Of a stretch of 20,683 nucleotides of DNA, positions 1 to 7,009 are shown in pieces (position 1 is the stretch's first letter; each line of letters starts with the position of its first letter). This stretch comes from a virus. The notes beneath the pieces were generated by a model. That model saw only the letters and a program-made list of their open reading frames with translations. It was not told the DNA's origin and did not search any database. The DNA is taken from positions 1-20,683 of IMG/VR virus record IMGVR_UViG_3300046000_011456; one strand, given 5' to 3'. The position numbers and the translations under genes are program-made.

Positions 1-1014
1 GAAATCAATTACAGTAGTTTTATCTTTATTAACATTAATTGTTCTTGCTTTACCAAGATATTGGGAATACTGAGCAACAGGAATTTTATCAAGTTTCAAT
101 CCTTTTTCTTTACTAATAACTTGACCGCCCGTTACAGTAGCTAAATCTTCTAGAGCCATTGTTCTACGTTCGCCAAAATCTGGTGCCTTAACAGCAATAA
201 CTTTAACGATACCTCTTGCTTTGTTAACGATTAATGTAGCTAATGCTTCACCATCAATATCTTCTGCAACAATTAATAATGATTTATTTTCAGCGCTTAC
301 TTTTTGCAATACTGGAAGTAATTCTGCAGCTGTTGTAACTCTACCATCATAAAGTAACACATAAGCATCATCAATGATAGCTGACATTGTATTATTGTCA
401 GTAATAAAATAAGGTGATTTATAACCACGTTCAAATTGCATACCTTCAACAACTTCAAGTGATGTTTCACCTGATTTGCTTTCTTCAATTGCAACTACAC
501 CTTCACGACCTACTTTTTCAAGAGCAGTAGCAATCAAATTACCAATTTCTTCGTCGTTGTTACCTGAAATGGTTGCTACGGCTTTAATATGTTTTTCATC
601 ATTGATATCAAGAGCAAGTTTCTTAAGTTCTTCAACTACTAACTTCACTGCTTTATCAATACCTTTTTTTACTTCTACTGGATTAGAACCTTGACCTAAT
701 AATTTAAGTCCTTCTTCTACCATTGTAGTAGCTAATAATGTTGATGTTGTTGTACCATCACCAGCTTCATTTGCTGATTTAATACTTACTTGTTTTACAA
801 GTTGGGCTCCTAAATCTTCTATTGGGTCTTCTAATTCAGAGAATGCTTTAGCAACTGTAACACCATCTTTTGTTACTTTAAGTTCACCACTTGCATCTTT
901 AATTAAAACTGTTCTACCACCTGGACCTAAAGTGGAAGAAACACTGTTATTCAACTTTTGAATACCAGCGAGTAATTTATTTTTTAAATCAATTCCGTAC
1001 GATGTTTCTACCAT
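1..1014 (-). CDS. groEL: GroEL chaperonin, N-terminal 338 codons (3' part outside window)
   Basis: ATP-driven chaperonin that folds proteins inside a double-ring cavity closed by GroES. The frame opens at ATG 1014 and is still open at base 1, so the C-terminal part, including the distal ATPase Asp, is not visible. Nucleotide-site motifs are present: LGPGGRTV at residues 29-36, KDGVTVA at 49-55 (Asp50, equivalent to E. coli Asp52) and GDGTTT at 85-90 (Asp86, equivalent to Asp87). The apical domain is bacterial-like, with EGMQFERGYKSPYF and EALATLIVNKARGIVKV. It follows groES by 4 bases, the usual groES-groEL order. The ATP and apical motifs are well kept, so it looks functional. Host origin by transfer is an inference; a phage setting for a full GroES/GroEL pair is uncommon. 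Confidence 0.95.
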   Translation of the reverse strand, partial: MVETSYGIDLKNKLLAGIQKLNNSVSSTLGPGGRTVLIKDASGELKVTKDGVTVAKAFSELEDPIEDLGAQLVKQVSIKSANEAGDGTTTSTLLATTMVEEGLKLLGQGSNPVEVKKGIDKAVKLVVEELKKLALDINDEKHIKAVATISGNNDEEIGNLIATALEKVGREGVVAIEESKSGETSLEVVEGMQFERGYKSPYFITDNNTMSAIIDDAYVLLYDGRVTTAAELLPVLQKVSAENKSLLIVAEDIDGEALATLIVNKARGIVKVIAVKAPDFGERRTMALEDLATVTGGQVISKEKGLKLDKIPVAQYSQYLGKARTINVNKDKTTVIDF

Positions 1015-1018
1015 GTTA

Positions 1019-1306
1019 TTAGTTTTTAATAATTCCTAAAATATCATTTTCTTTACAAATAAAGTAATCTTGTCCTTCAACGCTAATTTTCATTGCGCCA
1101 AGTTTTGGAATAAGTACTTTATCTCCTACTTTTAATTCTGTTTGTTTCCAAACACCTTGATTCCAGTTAAAAGTATCGCTTACTGCAGCTACTTCTCCTA
1201 TTTCGGGTCTCTCTTTTCCCAAATCAGGGATAATAATGTTTCCTACCATCTGTTCTATTTCTTCTACAGGGGTGAGGATAATGTGTCCATTTAAGGGTTG
1301 TATCAT
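1019..1306 (-). CDS. groES: GroES-type co-chaperonin
   Basis: A 95-residue 10-kDa co-chaperonin that caps GroEL. Seen in the sequence: N-terminal IQPLNGHIILTPVEE (family pattern RPLxDRVLVxxxE), a mobile-loop region around EQMVGNIIIPD at about residues 18-28, then a GEVAAV strand, KVGDKVLIPKLGA at about 61-73 and a C-terminal DILGIIKN. Length is that of a normal bacterial GroES and unlike the T4 gp31 analogue, which folds similarly but has little sequence similarity. The stop lies 4 bases before the groEL start, so the two should be co-translated from one message. A candidate promoter with a 15-base gap to the ATG lies at 1322-1353. No Shine-Dalgarno is visible. Confidence 0.95.
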   Translation of the reverse strand: MIQPLNGHIILTPVEEIEQMVGNIIIPDLGKERPEIGEVAAVSDTFNWNQGVWKQTELKVGDKVLIPKLGAMKISVEGQDYFICKENDILGIIKN

Positions 1307-1321
1307 AATTTTTCGTTTTTT

Positions 1322-1353
1322 TAAATATAAGTAAAATAATTCAGGTAACCAAA
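1322..1353 (-). promoter_or_regulatory. Candidate Bacteroidota-type promoter for groES-groEL
   Basis: Read on the minus strand: TTTG (1353-1350), 20 bases, then TATATTTA (1329-1322). This fits the Bacteroidota -33 TTG / -7 TAnnTTTG arrangement. The block TTTGGTTACCT (1353-1343) is identical to the one in the SSB promoter candidate at 19756-19766, and the 20-base spacing is the same at groES, SSB and polB. The predicted 5' leader would be only about 10 bases. The right end of the element touches the inverted-repeat arm downstream of hsp20. Confidence 0.6.
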
Positions 1354-1371
1354 GAGGGCGCTAACTCTTGA

Positions 1372-1788
1372 TTACTTAATAGCCAACGCTTTAGGTTTGG
1401 CTTGTTCCGCGAATGGAATAGAAATTAATAATAAACCGTTATCCATTTGAGCATCGCCATTTTGAAGATCAAAACGCGATGAAATTTTATAACCTAGATT
1501 AAATGAACGACGAGCAATACCCTTATGGATATAGTTAGTTACGTCGATTTCATTTTCTCCATCTTTTTCATATGTAATTCGTAAGATATCTCCTTCGATG
1601 TTAATGTTAACATCTTCTTTAGATAATCCAGTGCATGCAATTTCAAAATGCAAGCCTTCTTTTGTTTCGTAAATGTCTACGGGGTGTGAAATTTTGGTCT
1701 CCAGTGCTGGAGCAAAAAATGAGTCGTTGTTGAAGAAATTCTTGAACAAGACATCGAATGGGTCTGTGTGTGTTTTCAATAGTGTCAT
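1372..1788 (-). CDS. Hsp20/alpha-crystallin small heat-shock protein
   Basis: A 138-residue ATP-independent holdase that keeps unfolded proteins soluble. Seen: a short N-terminal arm with aromatic residues (FDVLFKNFFNNDSFFAP), an alpha-crystallin domain from about residue 33 (HPVDIYETKEGLHFEIACTGLSKEDVNINIEGDILRI), the hallmark AxxxNGLL-type segment (DAQMDNGLLLISIP, about 112-125) and a short tail ending LAIK that resembles the oligomerisation I/V-x-I/V motif. It has a perfect AGGAGG ribosome site, unlike its neighbours, and stands alone between hairpin-capable inverted repeats. This suggests a separately controlled unit upstream of groES-groEL. Small heat-shock genes are known in T4-like cyanophages. 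Confidence 0.95.
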   Translation of the reverse strand: MTLLKTHTDPFDVLFKNFFNNDSFFAPALETKISHPVDIYETKEGLHFEIACTGLSKEDVNINIEGDILRITYEKDGENEIDVTNYIHKGIARRSFNLGYKISSRFDLQNGDAQMDNGLLLISIPFAEQAKPKALAIK

Positions 1789-1794
1789 AATAAA

Positions 1795-1800
1795 CCTCCT
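1795..1800 (-). promoter_or_regulatory. Perfect Shine-Dalgarno of hsp20
   Basis: AGGAGG on the minus strand, 6 bases before the hsp20 ATG at 1788. Most other starts in this window have AT-rich upstream sequence without a ribosome site, or start inside the preceding gene, as expected for Bacteroidota-type translation. This makes the hsp20 site stand out. Confidence 0.75.
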
Positions 1801-1820
1801 AAGATAGTTTTTTAAATTGT

Positions 1821-1851
1821 TAAAAATAAAACCTGGTTAGCGCCCTAAGGT
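1821..1851 (-). terminator. Possible intrinsic terminator after the clamp gene
   Basis: On the minus strand the segment from 1851 to 1831 can pair ACCT-TAG with CTA-AGGT around a GGCG loop, with a three-base ACC bulge on the 3' side. It is followed at once by a T-rich run (TTTATTTTTA, 1830-1821). It lies 15 bases past the clamp stop codon and before hsp20. The stem is short and bulged, so termination may be partial. Confidence 0.35.
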
Positions 1852-1865
1852 CATCCATAAATATA

Positions 1866-2588
1866 TTAATTGTTATTTCTCGCAACAAAATATGTAACAG
1901 AGATTGAATCTTCTTCAAAAGTAATTTTAGATAATCCCTGATTACTAACGTATACTGTTCCTTTACCTTCTTTATTTGCTGAAAATATTTCTTTAAATAT
2001 GTTGGCTGGAAATGGTATAGGGTCAGTACTCATAATAAATTCACCTATTTCTTTGAATTTAATTTTATTAGCATGTTGTTCAGCAGCACCCATTACTATT
2101 TCAACTTCTTTACTTTCTGGTGTTAAATGTGCTTGCATTGTAAACCTAGGGTTCTTATCAAGTGCGGCATATGATTTGATAAATTTAGTTATAAATTCAT
2201 TATTAATATCAAATTCAAAATCATAGCTAATTGGTTCCTCAATAGTTGCTACTGAAGGAATAATTGATGAATCGCTTAAATGATATGACAAATCATATTG
2301 ATTATCTGCTATATTCAATTTTATAGGTGTTAGTTGTTTACTTTCAACTTTTAACTCAATAAAATCATTAGTAATAGATAATAAACTAAGTAACTGCGAT
2401 GTATTGAATATACATAACTCACTATCATCAATATCAATGTTATTACAAGTAATTTTAGTAATAGCATTTTTAGTTGTTAATACGGCATTAATGGTTAATT
2501 CTTTATCCTTAATATTCCATTTGACTGATTCGCACAACCCATTTAGGTAGTACTTATCGATAACGCTTTGTAGTATTTCTTTATTCAT
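1866..2588 (-). CDS. Sliding clamp, T4 gp45-like
   Basis: A 240-residue protein that I read as the DNA polymerase processivity clamp. Support is moderate. Its length is close to T4 gp45 (228). The segment ELCIFNTSQLLSLLSITNDFIELKVE (about residues 57-82) matches the gp45 pattern of an IDCD-type loop followed by LxxxLSLVND. The second half contains a PIPFPANIF stretch and an alternating-strand composition. The C terminus is KITFEEDSISVTYFVARNNN. It lies two genes downstream of the family B polymerase, as expected for a replication module, and starts one base after the stop of the membrane protein gene (TAA-T-ATG). No clamp-loader genes are in the window. Confidence 0.7.
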   Translation of the reverse strand: MNKEILQSVIDKYYLNGLCESVKWNIKDKELTINAVLTTKNAITKITCNNIDIDDSELCIFNTSQLLSLLSITNDFIELKVESKQLTPIKLNIADNQYDLSYHLSDSSIIPSVATIEEPISYDFEFDINNEFITKFIKSYAALDKNPRFTMQAHLTPESKEVEIVMGAAEQHANKIKFKEIGEFIMSTDPIPFPANIFKEIFSANKEGKGTVYVSNQGLSKITFEEDSISVTYFVARNNN

Positions 2589-2589
2589 A

Positions 2590-2928
2590 TTATTTCCAGA
2601 GTATTTGAATTAAAACTATTAAACTTCCTAAACCTAAACAAATAAGTGTTTTTAATGTAAATGGTTCTTTAAATAACCAATGTGACATAAGACCAAACAC
2701 TACTACCCCAATACCAAATCCTATTAAACGTGACGGCCATATTTGTCCATCATATGCTGTTACGAAATGTTTTACAGATATCATAAACAAGTATGAAATG
2801 GGTAAACCCAACAATACAACGAACCATGTATTGTTTTTTAATATACTATACTTCATTTGTCCTTGCAATTGCATGAACGTTATCACTTGAGCGATTAGCC
2901 CGTAAATAAATCCTTTTAATAAATCCAT
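2590..2928 (-). CDS. Small four-helix inner-membrane protein, SMR/EamA-like appearance
   Basis: A 112-residue protein with four predicted membrane helices at about residues 5-20, 34-52, 65-82 and 92-110. The last pair, with SRLIGFGIGVVVFGLMSHWLFKEPFTLKTLICLGLGSLIVLIQ, resembles the C-terminal half of small EamA/SMR-type transporters (a WxFKEPxTxxxxxGLxLI rhythm). I cannot name a substrate, and no catalytic residue is evident. It sits between polymerase and clamp, with the clamp start one base after its stop, so it is co-expressed with replication genes. Possible roles are altering the host membrane or small-molecule transport; both are guesses. Confidence 0.8.
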   Translation of the reverse strand: MDLLKGFIYGLIAQVITFMQLQGQMKYSILKNNTWFVVLLGLPISYLFMISVKHFVTAYDGQIWPSRLIGFGIGVVVFGLMSHWLFKEPFTLKTLICLGLGSLIVLIQILWK

Positions 2929-2948
2929 AATGTGAATATACGACCGCT

Positions 2949-5555
2949 TTAGCTAATAACAAAAAATTTGTTGGCATACTCGTTAAGAGATGGAAAAGAC
3001 CATTTTAAGTCATCATACACGCCCTGTAGTTTGTTTAGGAACGTTGAGTCGAATGTTTTTTCTTTATCAACATACTTCTCGATGAACTCCATTATTTCTG
3101 GGGGGTCGTCAACCCCGTAGAATCCTATACAATCAAGACGATATGGATTATCTTTTAAATACACATAGTATATTTTTTCAAATTCCTTAATTGTTGGATA
3201 TTTTTTATCTAATTTCTTAAATCGTAATAAATCGTTATAGTAAATAGCTGCTTTAGTATTAATTGGAGCTTTGGATTTTAAGTCACTAAATATCTTAGAT
3301 GCTGTAGGTCCACGCTCAATATATTCTCTAATTTTTTTAACTCCAGTTGGTTTAGCAATTTCAACTATTTTTCGGCCAGCAATACTTTTCTTAAAGGATG
3401 ATATTAGTAAATCAATTTCTTTTTTTTGTTTACCAAACATAATTTGTTGAATTAAGTTCTCACCAAACTTTCTAAATAATGGAGGGAAATTTGATTTCAT
3501 CAAATCTAATCCTTTGATATCTAATTCTTCTGTTGTGACACCCTCTTTATTAATAATATACTGGGCATAACGTCTTTTACCTGCGAAATACCCTCTTTCA
3601 AGTATCACTTCTTGTTTTAATTCAAAATAATGATCATCCTGAATGTTAAATAAATCACGAACGTGTTTATTAAGGTACTTATTGATTTGTTTTTGATAAT
3701 CACTTGCTATTTCTAATATTTTAGCAATACGAGCATCTCTATCACTAACATCTAAATCAGGCCATCTATGTCTAACAACATCACCCACTCTAATAAACAT
3801 TGAATCGGTATCACTTGTAATTACATAATCAACATCTTCAGTTCCAATTTCAGAATTAATCATTCGATTCATTTCTATAATTGACTCTTTAATCAATCGC
3901 TGTCCTGTTAATGTAATGGCGTTTGAAATGACTTTATATCCGTCTGTATATCTCCATCCATTTTGAGCGAAACACCCGTAAACGTCATTTAACTTAATTT
4001 TAAACGCATGTTGTCGTTTATTATAAAACTCACCTAATACAGGATCCTTTTTTACTTTATAAGCATCCTTCATCATGTTTTTATATTCAACACGTTTATC
4101 AAACCAATCTGATAATACATCACAAACAACACTTCGTTTATCACTCCTAAATAATCCACCACTGGCAGCAATAGTTAATTTATTTTTTTCAATCATTTCA
4201 ATTAACTTACCTGCTGTGATTTGAGTTACTTGGCGTTTGGGATTTTCAATGGTTATTTTCTCACTTGGTCTAAGTGCTTTTAAATCTAATAAAGTCCAAT
4301 TGCTATCATATTTGTCTCTTATTTTAACATTACCTATTAATGTTTCTACTCCCATATTTAATGAACGAATAATAGATGGGTATAGTGAGGTAAAGTCAAG
4401 ATCAATTACATCGCTATATAAACCAGGAATAGGATCTTTTAAATAACCACCAGCATATTCATCCCCAATCGTTAATCGCAATTCGGGGTTCATTGTTGTT
4501 GGTTTGTTGTTTGAAACAATACCCTGACGTTTTAGATAAGTCAAGATAGCTCCTTCATTTAACATTGTTGACCAATAGATATTCTCATAAGGTACATGAC
4601 ATAAATGACAAATGTTAAGCGTTAATTCTATAAATTGAAGTTTTTTATCTAATTCAATTAGAATTTCAACGTCACGAATGTTATAATCAATGAATTTAGC
4701 TTTATCTTCTTTAAATAATTTATCTAAACTAACTTCGTATTTGATTTTACCTAAATTAACATATTTTTCTCCAATATCACCTAATTTATAAGATGGTTCT
4801 TGTTTAGTAATATATTTTTTAAATAAATTAAAGTAATCTAAATGATTTATACCAGCTAAGTCAAGATAATCTTTAGTTAGTTTTTGTGTTTCAACAGTAG
4901 CAACAGAACCATATTTACTAAGATTTCCAATTATTCCTAATGGAGATAATCGTTTTGCTGTGTTGTGATCAAACACTTTCAGCATTCTAAAATATAAATA
5001 AGGAATATCGAAGAACTCACTATTCCATCCTACAACAATTGTAGGTTCAAGTTCTTCCCATTTGTCTAAGAATTTTAACAACAATTCTTTTTCAGTATAG
5101 CACGCAATAATGCTTTTACTGTTTTCTTCAAACGATTCCATAGATTTGGATTCATCAAGAATATAACAAATTGTTTGTTGAGTGGATTTATCATACAAGG
5201 CGATTGAAGTGATTTTAGTAGGAGAATTTTTAATATTCTCAGGAGTTAAGGCACCACCAATTTCACACTCAATATCTAAAAATACTATGTTATGCCATTT
5301 AGGTGGCTCGTCTTCATGTAAATAACTTTCTATTAATACTCGTGTTTCATTAGGAATATCAATTTCGTAATTATCTTTTGAATAACGATCTGTTGGGGAT
5401 ACACATTTACCATCTACTGTTTTAAATTCGCCATTAGGATTTAACTTATAATAAGTTGGTTTGTAGTCAAAATGGAGCCAGCCCTCATTGTCATCTTTAA
5501 GATGAACAGTTTTAGCATAATTCTCCCCTTGCTGAATGTAAATTGCTTGATACAT
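2949..5555 (-). CDS. Family B DNA polymerase with 3'-5' exonuclease, T4 gp43-like
   Basis: The replicative phage DNA polymerase, 868 residues (T4 gp43 is 898). Exonuclease motifs are intact: FLDIECE (Asp94, Glu96), NSEFFDIP (178-185) and YNIRD (Tyr291, Asp295). Polymerase motifs are intact: DFTSLYPSII (387-396, motif A), KLNDVYG (521-527, motif B) and SDTDS (581-585, motif C). No intein or split is visible. The first ATG is used because the next Met is far inside the N-terminal domain. A promoter-like element ends 4 bases before this ATG, which suggests a leaderless message. It works with the clamp, helicase and SSB coded nearby. Confidence 0.97.
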   Translation of the reverse strand: MYQAIYIQQGENYAKTVHLKDDNEGWLHFDYKPTYYKLNPNGEFKTVDGKCVSPTDRYSKDNYEIDIPNETRVLIESYLHEDEPPKWHNIVFLDIECEIGGALTPENIKNSPTKITSIALYDKSTQQTICYILDESKSMESFEENSKSIIACYTEKELLLKFLDKWEELEPTIVVGWNSEFFDIPYLYFRMLKVFDHNTAKRLSPLGIIGNLSKYGSVATVETQKLTKDYLDLAGINHLDYFNLFKKYITKQEPSYKLGDIGEKYVNLGKIKYEVSLDKLFKEDKAKFIDYNIRDVEILIELDKKLQFIELTLNICHLCHVPYENIYWSTMLNEGAILTYLKRQGIVSNNKPTTMNPELRLTIGDEYAGGYLKDPIPGLYSDVIDLDFTSLYPSIIRSLNMGVETLIGNVKIRDKYDSNWTLLDLKALRPSEKITIENPKRQVTQITAGKLIEMIEKNKLTIAASGGLFRSDKRSVVCDVLSDWFDKRVEYKNMMKDAYKVKKDPVLGEFYNKRQHAFKIKLNDVYGCFAQNGWRYTDGYKVISNAITLTGQRLIKESIIEMNRMINSEIGTEDVDYVITSDTDSMFIRVGDVVRHRWPDLDVSDRDARIAKILEIASDYQKQINKYLNKHVRDLFNIQDDHYFELKQEVILERGYFAGKRRYAQYIINKEGVTTEELDIKGLDLMKSNFPPLFRKFGENLIQQIMFGKQKKEIDLLISSFKKSIAGRKIVEIAKPTGVKKIREYIERGPTASKIFSDLKSKAPINTKAAIYYNDLLRFKKLDKKYPTIKEFEKIYYVYLKDNPYRLDCIGFYGVDDPPEIMEFIEKYVDKEKTFDSTFLNKLQGVYDDLKWSFPSLNEYANKFFVIS

Positions 5556-5559
5556 AACG

Positions 5560-5591
5560 TAAATTTATGCTAATTGATTTAAAATACCAAG
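5560..5591 (-). promoter_or_regulatory. Candidate promoter for DNA polymerase
   Basis: Minus strand: CTTG (5591-5588), exactly 20 bases, then TAAATTTA (5567-5560), followed by CGTT and the polymerase ATG. The -33 block reads CTTGGTA, sharing TTGGT with the groES and SSB candidates. The -7 block fits TAnATTTA. TAAATTTA is itself a palindrome, so strand is set by the -33 block and by the gene downstream. Confidence 0.5.
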
Positions 5592-5602
5592 ATTATCCGT
5601 AA

Positions 5603-6616
5603 TTACAGTTCTTGGTTTTCAATTAAGCCTTTTGCTTTTTCATAGGACATATTATATACCTTTTTACGGCGTTGTCCTGTAGTAATTTCTAATTCACTAC
5701 ATAAAGCTAAAAAATCATTTATTTCTCTTTGATTAGCGGGGATTTTAGAAGCACCAACTAATGATATCATTTTAGAACGTGATATGGTTGGGTCCTGTTC
5801 TTTTTTTCTACCATTTTGGTAGAATAATTTGAGTAAGCGGATATTTAATTCTAATTGTTTATACTTAGGAGTATTCATTATAGTCTTCATTTCGTCATAT
5901 GAAGTCCAAGTATAATAAGCATCAAAGGCTACACCAATTAAAATAATTAATTCTAAGAAGAATACCATTACAGCAAATGCTAAGCTATTTTCTTCAATTT
6001 TGGAAGTTTGGGTTTGTGTCTTAGACTCCACCTTCTGCTCTGCTTCTTTGATCTTAGCATCCTTCGCCACCTGTAAGACGTTAACAATCGAATCACGGTA
6101 GACTTTTTCGGATCTGGTTCTTGCAGATTGATTTCTATAATATAAAATTTCTTTATCATAGTATTTTCCTATTGAATCTACTTTATTAGATAATGTTGAA
6201 TCTGATTTAGTAACAATGGTTTCTGAAGTGTCAATTAATCTATGAGCACCATTAAGTGATAGGTAAAATGAACCTGCTACTAAAACTAATGATACTAAAG
6301 TTCCTAATAGTATATTAAGGGTAAATTTACGTAAACGTAAAATAGTAGAAGTAAGTTGTTCAAACGCAAAGCGCTTAAACAACTCATAACCTACCATAAA
6401 CAGAATAATGAATATTGAAAAAAATACTCCTTGTCCTGTAAATAATGTTGGAATACTATTTGTTACATTCTTAATAAAGAAATAACTAAATAATATTAAA
6501 AATATATTCCCTAAAAATGAAAAATAATAAAGTGTCTTACTTAAAGAATTAAAATTATTCTCAAAGTTAAAAGTTTCTAAATTATTTTTTAGTTTAAAAA
6601 ATTTGTCTAAATTCAT
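5603..6616 (-). CDS. Multi-helix membrane protein with large coiled-coil loop, function unknown
   Basis: A 337-residue protein with membrane helices at about 30-49, 62-80, 99-120 and 212-232. Between the third and fourth lies a charged, helix-prone loop (about 125-210) rich in Lys, Glu, Ser and Gln, probably a coiled coil. The C-terminal about 100 residues are soluble and helical, with a segment (QREINDFLALCSELEITTGQ) that could be a small helical or winged-helix-like domain. I recognise no family. It starts 4 bases after the stop of the CGC-motif gene. With paired membrane and soluble parts it could organise something at the host membrane, but nothing in the sequence shows what. Confidence 0.85.
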   Translation of the reverse strand: MNLDKFFKLKNNLETFNFENNFNSLSKTLYYFSFLGNIFLILFSYFFIKNVTNSIPTLFTGQGVFFSIFIILFMVGYELFKRFAFEQLTSTILRLRKFTLNILLGTLVSLVLVAGSFYLSLNGAHRLIDTSETIVTKSDSTLSNKVDSIGKYYDKEILYYRNQSARTRSEKVYRDSIVNVLQVAKDAKIKEAEQKVESKTQTQTSKIEENSLAFAVMVFFLELIILIGVAFDAYYTWTSYDEMKTIMNTPKYKQLELNIRLLKLFYQNGRKKEQDPTISRSKMISLVGASKIPANQREINDFLALCSELEITTGQRRKKVYNMSYEKAKGLIENQEL

Positions 6617-6620
6617 ATGT

Positions 6621-6989
6621 TTAAATTTTATCTAAAACCTCAATCGCTTCTATTTTCATAAAGTAGTTTAATGATTGAGCAATTGGATGGTCTTCAGTAA
6701 CATATACTTTTTCTTCTTTATTGTATCTTACTAATTCACCATCCACTTGGATAGAAAGATTTCTTTTTATTACAAAAGTAGCAGGTAACGGAACTAGAGA
6801 AATATTTTCTCTTTTTGTAAAGGGAACTAATTCATTTAGTTTTTCTCTACGTCTATTACATCCACAATCTTCTGCTCCTAACGCTTTAGCTACTTTATCA
6901 GCAACTACGTCCAATCCAGTAGCATGGGTGAACTTTGCTATAGTATCACCTAGTCCTTGAGATTGTTGTTTAGGGTCAAATCCTTCCAT
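6621..6989 (-). CDS. Small protein with CGC-x2-RR-x3-LN motif, unknown function
   Basis: A 122-residue protein in two parts. The N-terminal half carries LGDTIAKFTHATGLDVVADKVAK and then DCGCNRRREKLNELVPF at about residues 41-57. I recall this kind of segment from small proteins of many tailed phages; it is a memory of family appearance, not a search result. The C-terminal half (about 66-122: LPATFVIKRNLSIQVDGELVRYNKEEKVYVTEDHPIAQSL...) looks like a small beta-rich domain. The paired Cys42 and Cys44 with nearby Arg residues might bind metal, but two cysteines alone are not enough. It lies 4 bases before the large membrane protein gene. Confidence 0.8.
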   Translation of the reverse strand: MEGFDPKQQSQGLGDTIAKFTHATGLDVVADKVAKALGAEDCGCNRRREKLNELVPFTKRENISLVPLPATFVIKRNLSIQVDGELVRYNKEEKVYVTEDHPIAQSLNYFMKIEAIEVLDKI

Positions 6990-7009
6990 TGTTTTGATAT
7001 AAATATATA

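Larger units (their letters stand above)
1355..1846. repeat. 11-bp inverted repeats flanking hsp20
   Basis: AGGGCGCTAAC at 1355-1365 and its exact reverse complement GTTAGCGCCCT at 1836-1846 sit on either side of the hsp20 gene. The sequence is markedly more GC-rich than its surroundings. Beyond the 11 bases the arms are only loosely similar. Each arm can also form a small local hairpin: AAGAG...CTCTT around 1352-1369 and ACCTTAG...AGGT around 1831-1851. They could be terminators, regulator-binding sites, or traces of insertion of the hsp20 module; the sequence does not decide. Confidence 0.6.

Noticed and set aside
297-494. Minus-strand frame of 65 aa inside groEL
   Set aside because: It is out of frame with the clear GroEL translation (residues with ATP-site and apical motifs continue through it) and reads as low-complexity Leu/Asn/Gln.
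476-694. Plus-strand open frames over groEL, clamp, polymerase, RNR and other genes (for example 476-694, 1999-2226, 4237-4446, 13066-13308, 17666-17992)
   Set aside because: Each lies antisense to a strongly supported minus-strand gene, has no family motif and no ribosome site, and is explained by the codon composition of the real gene.
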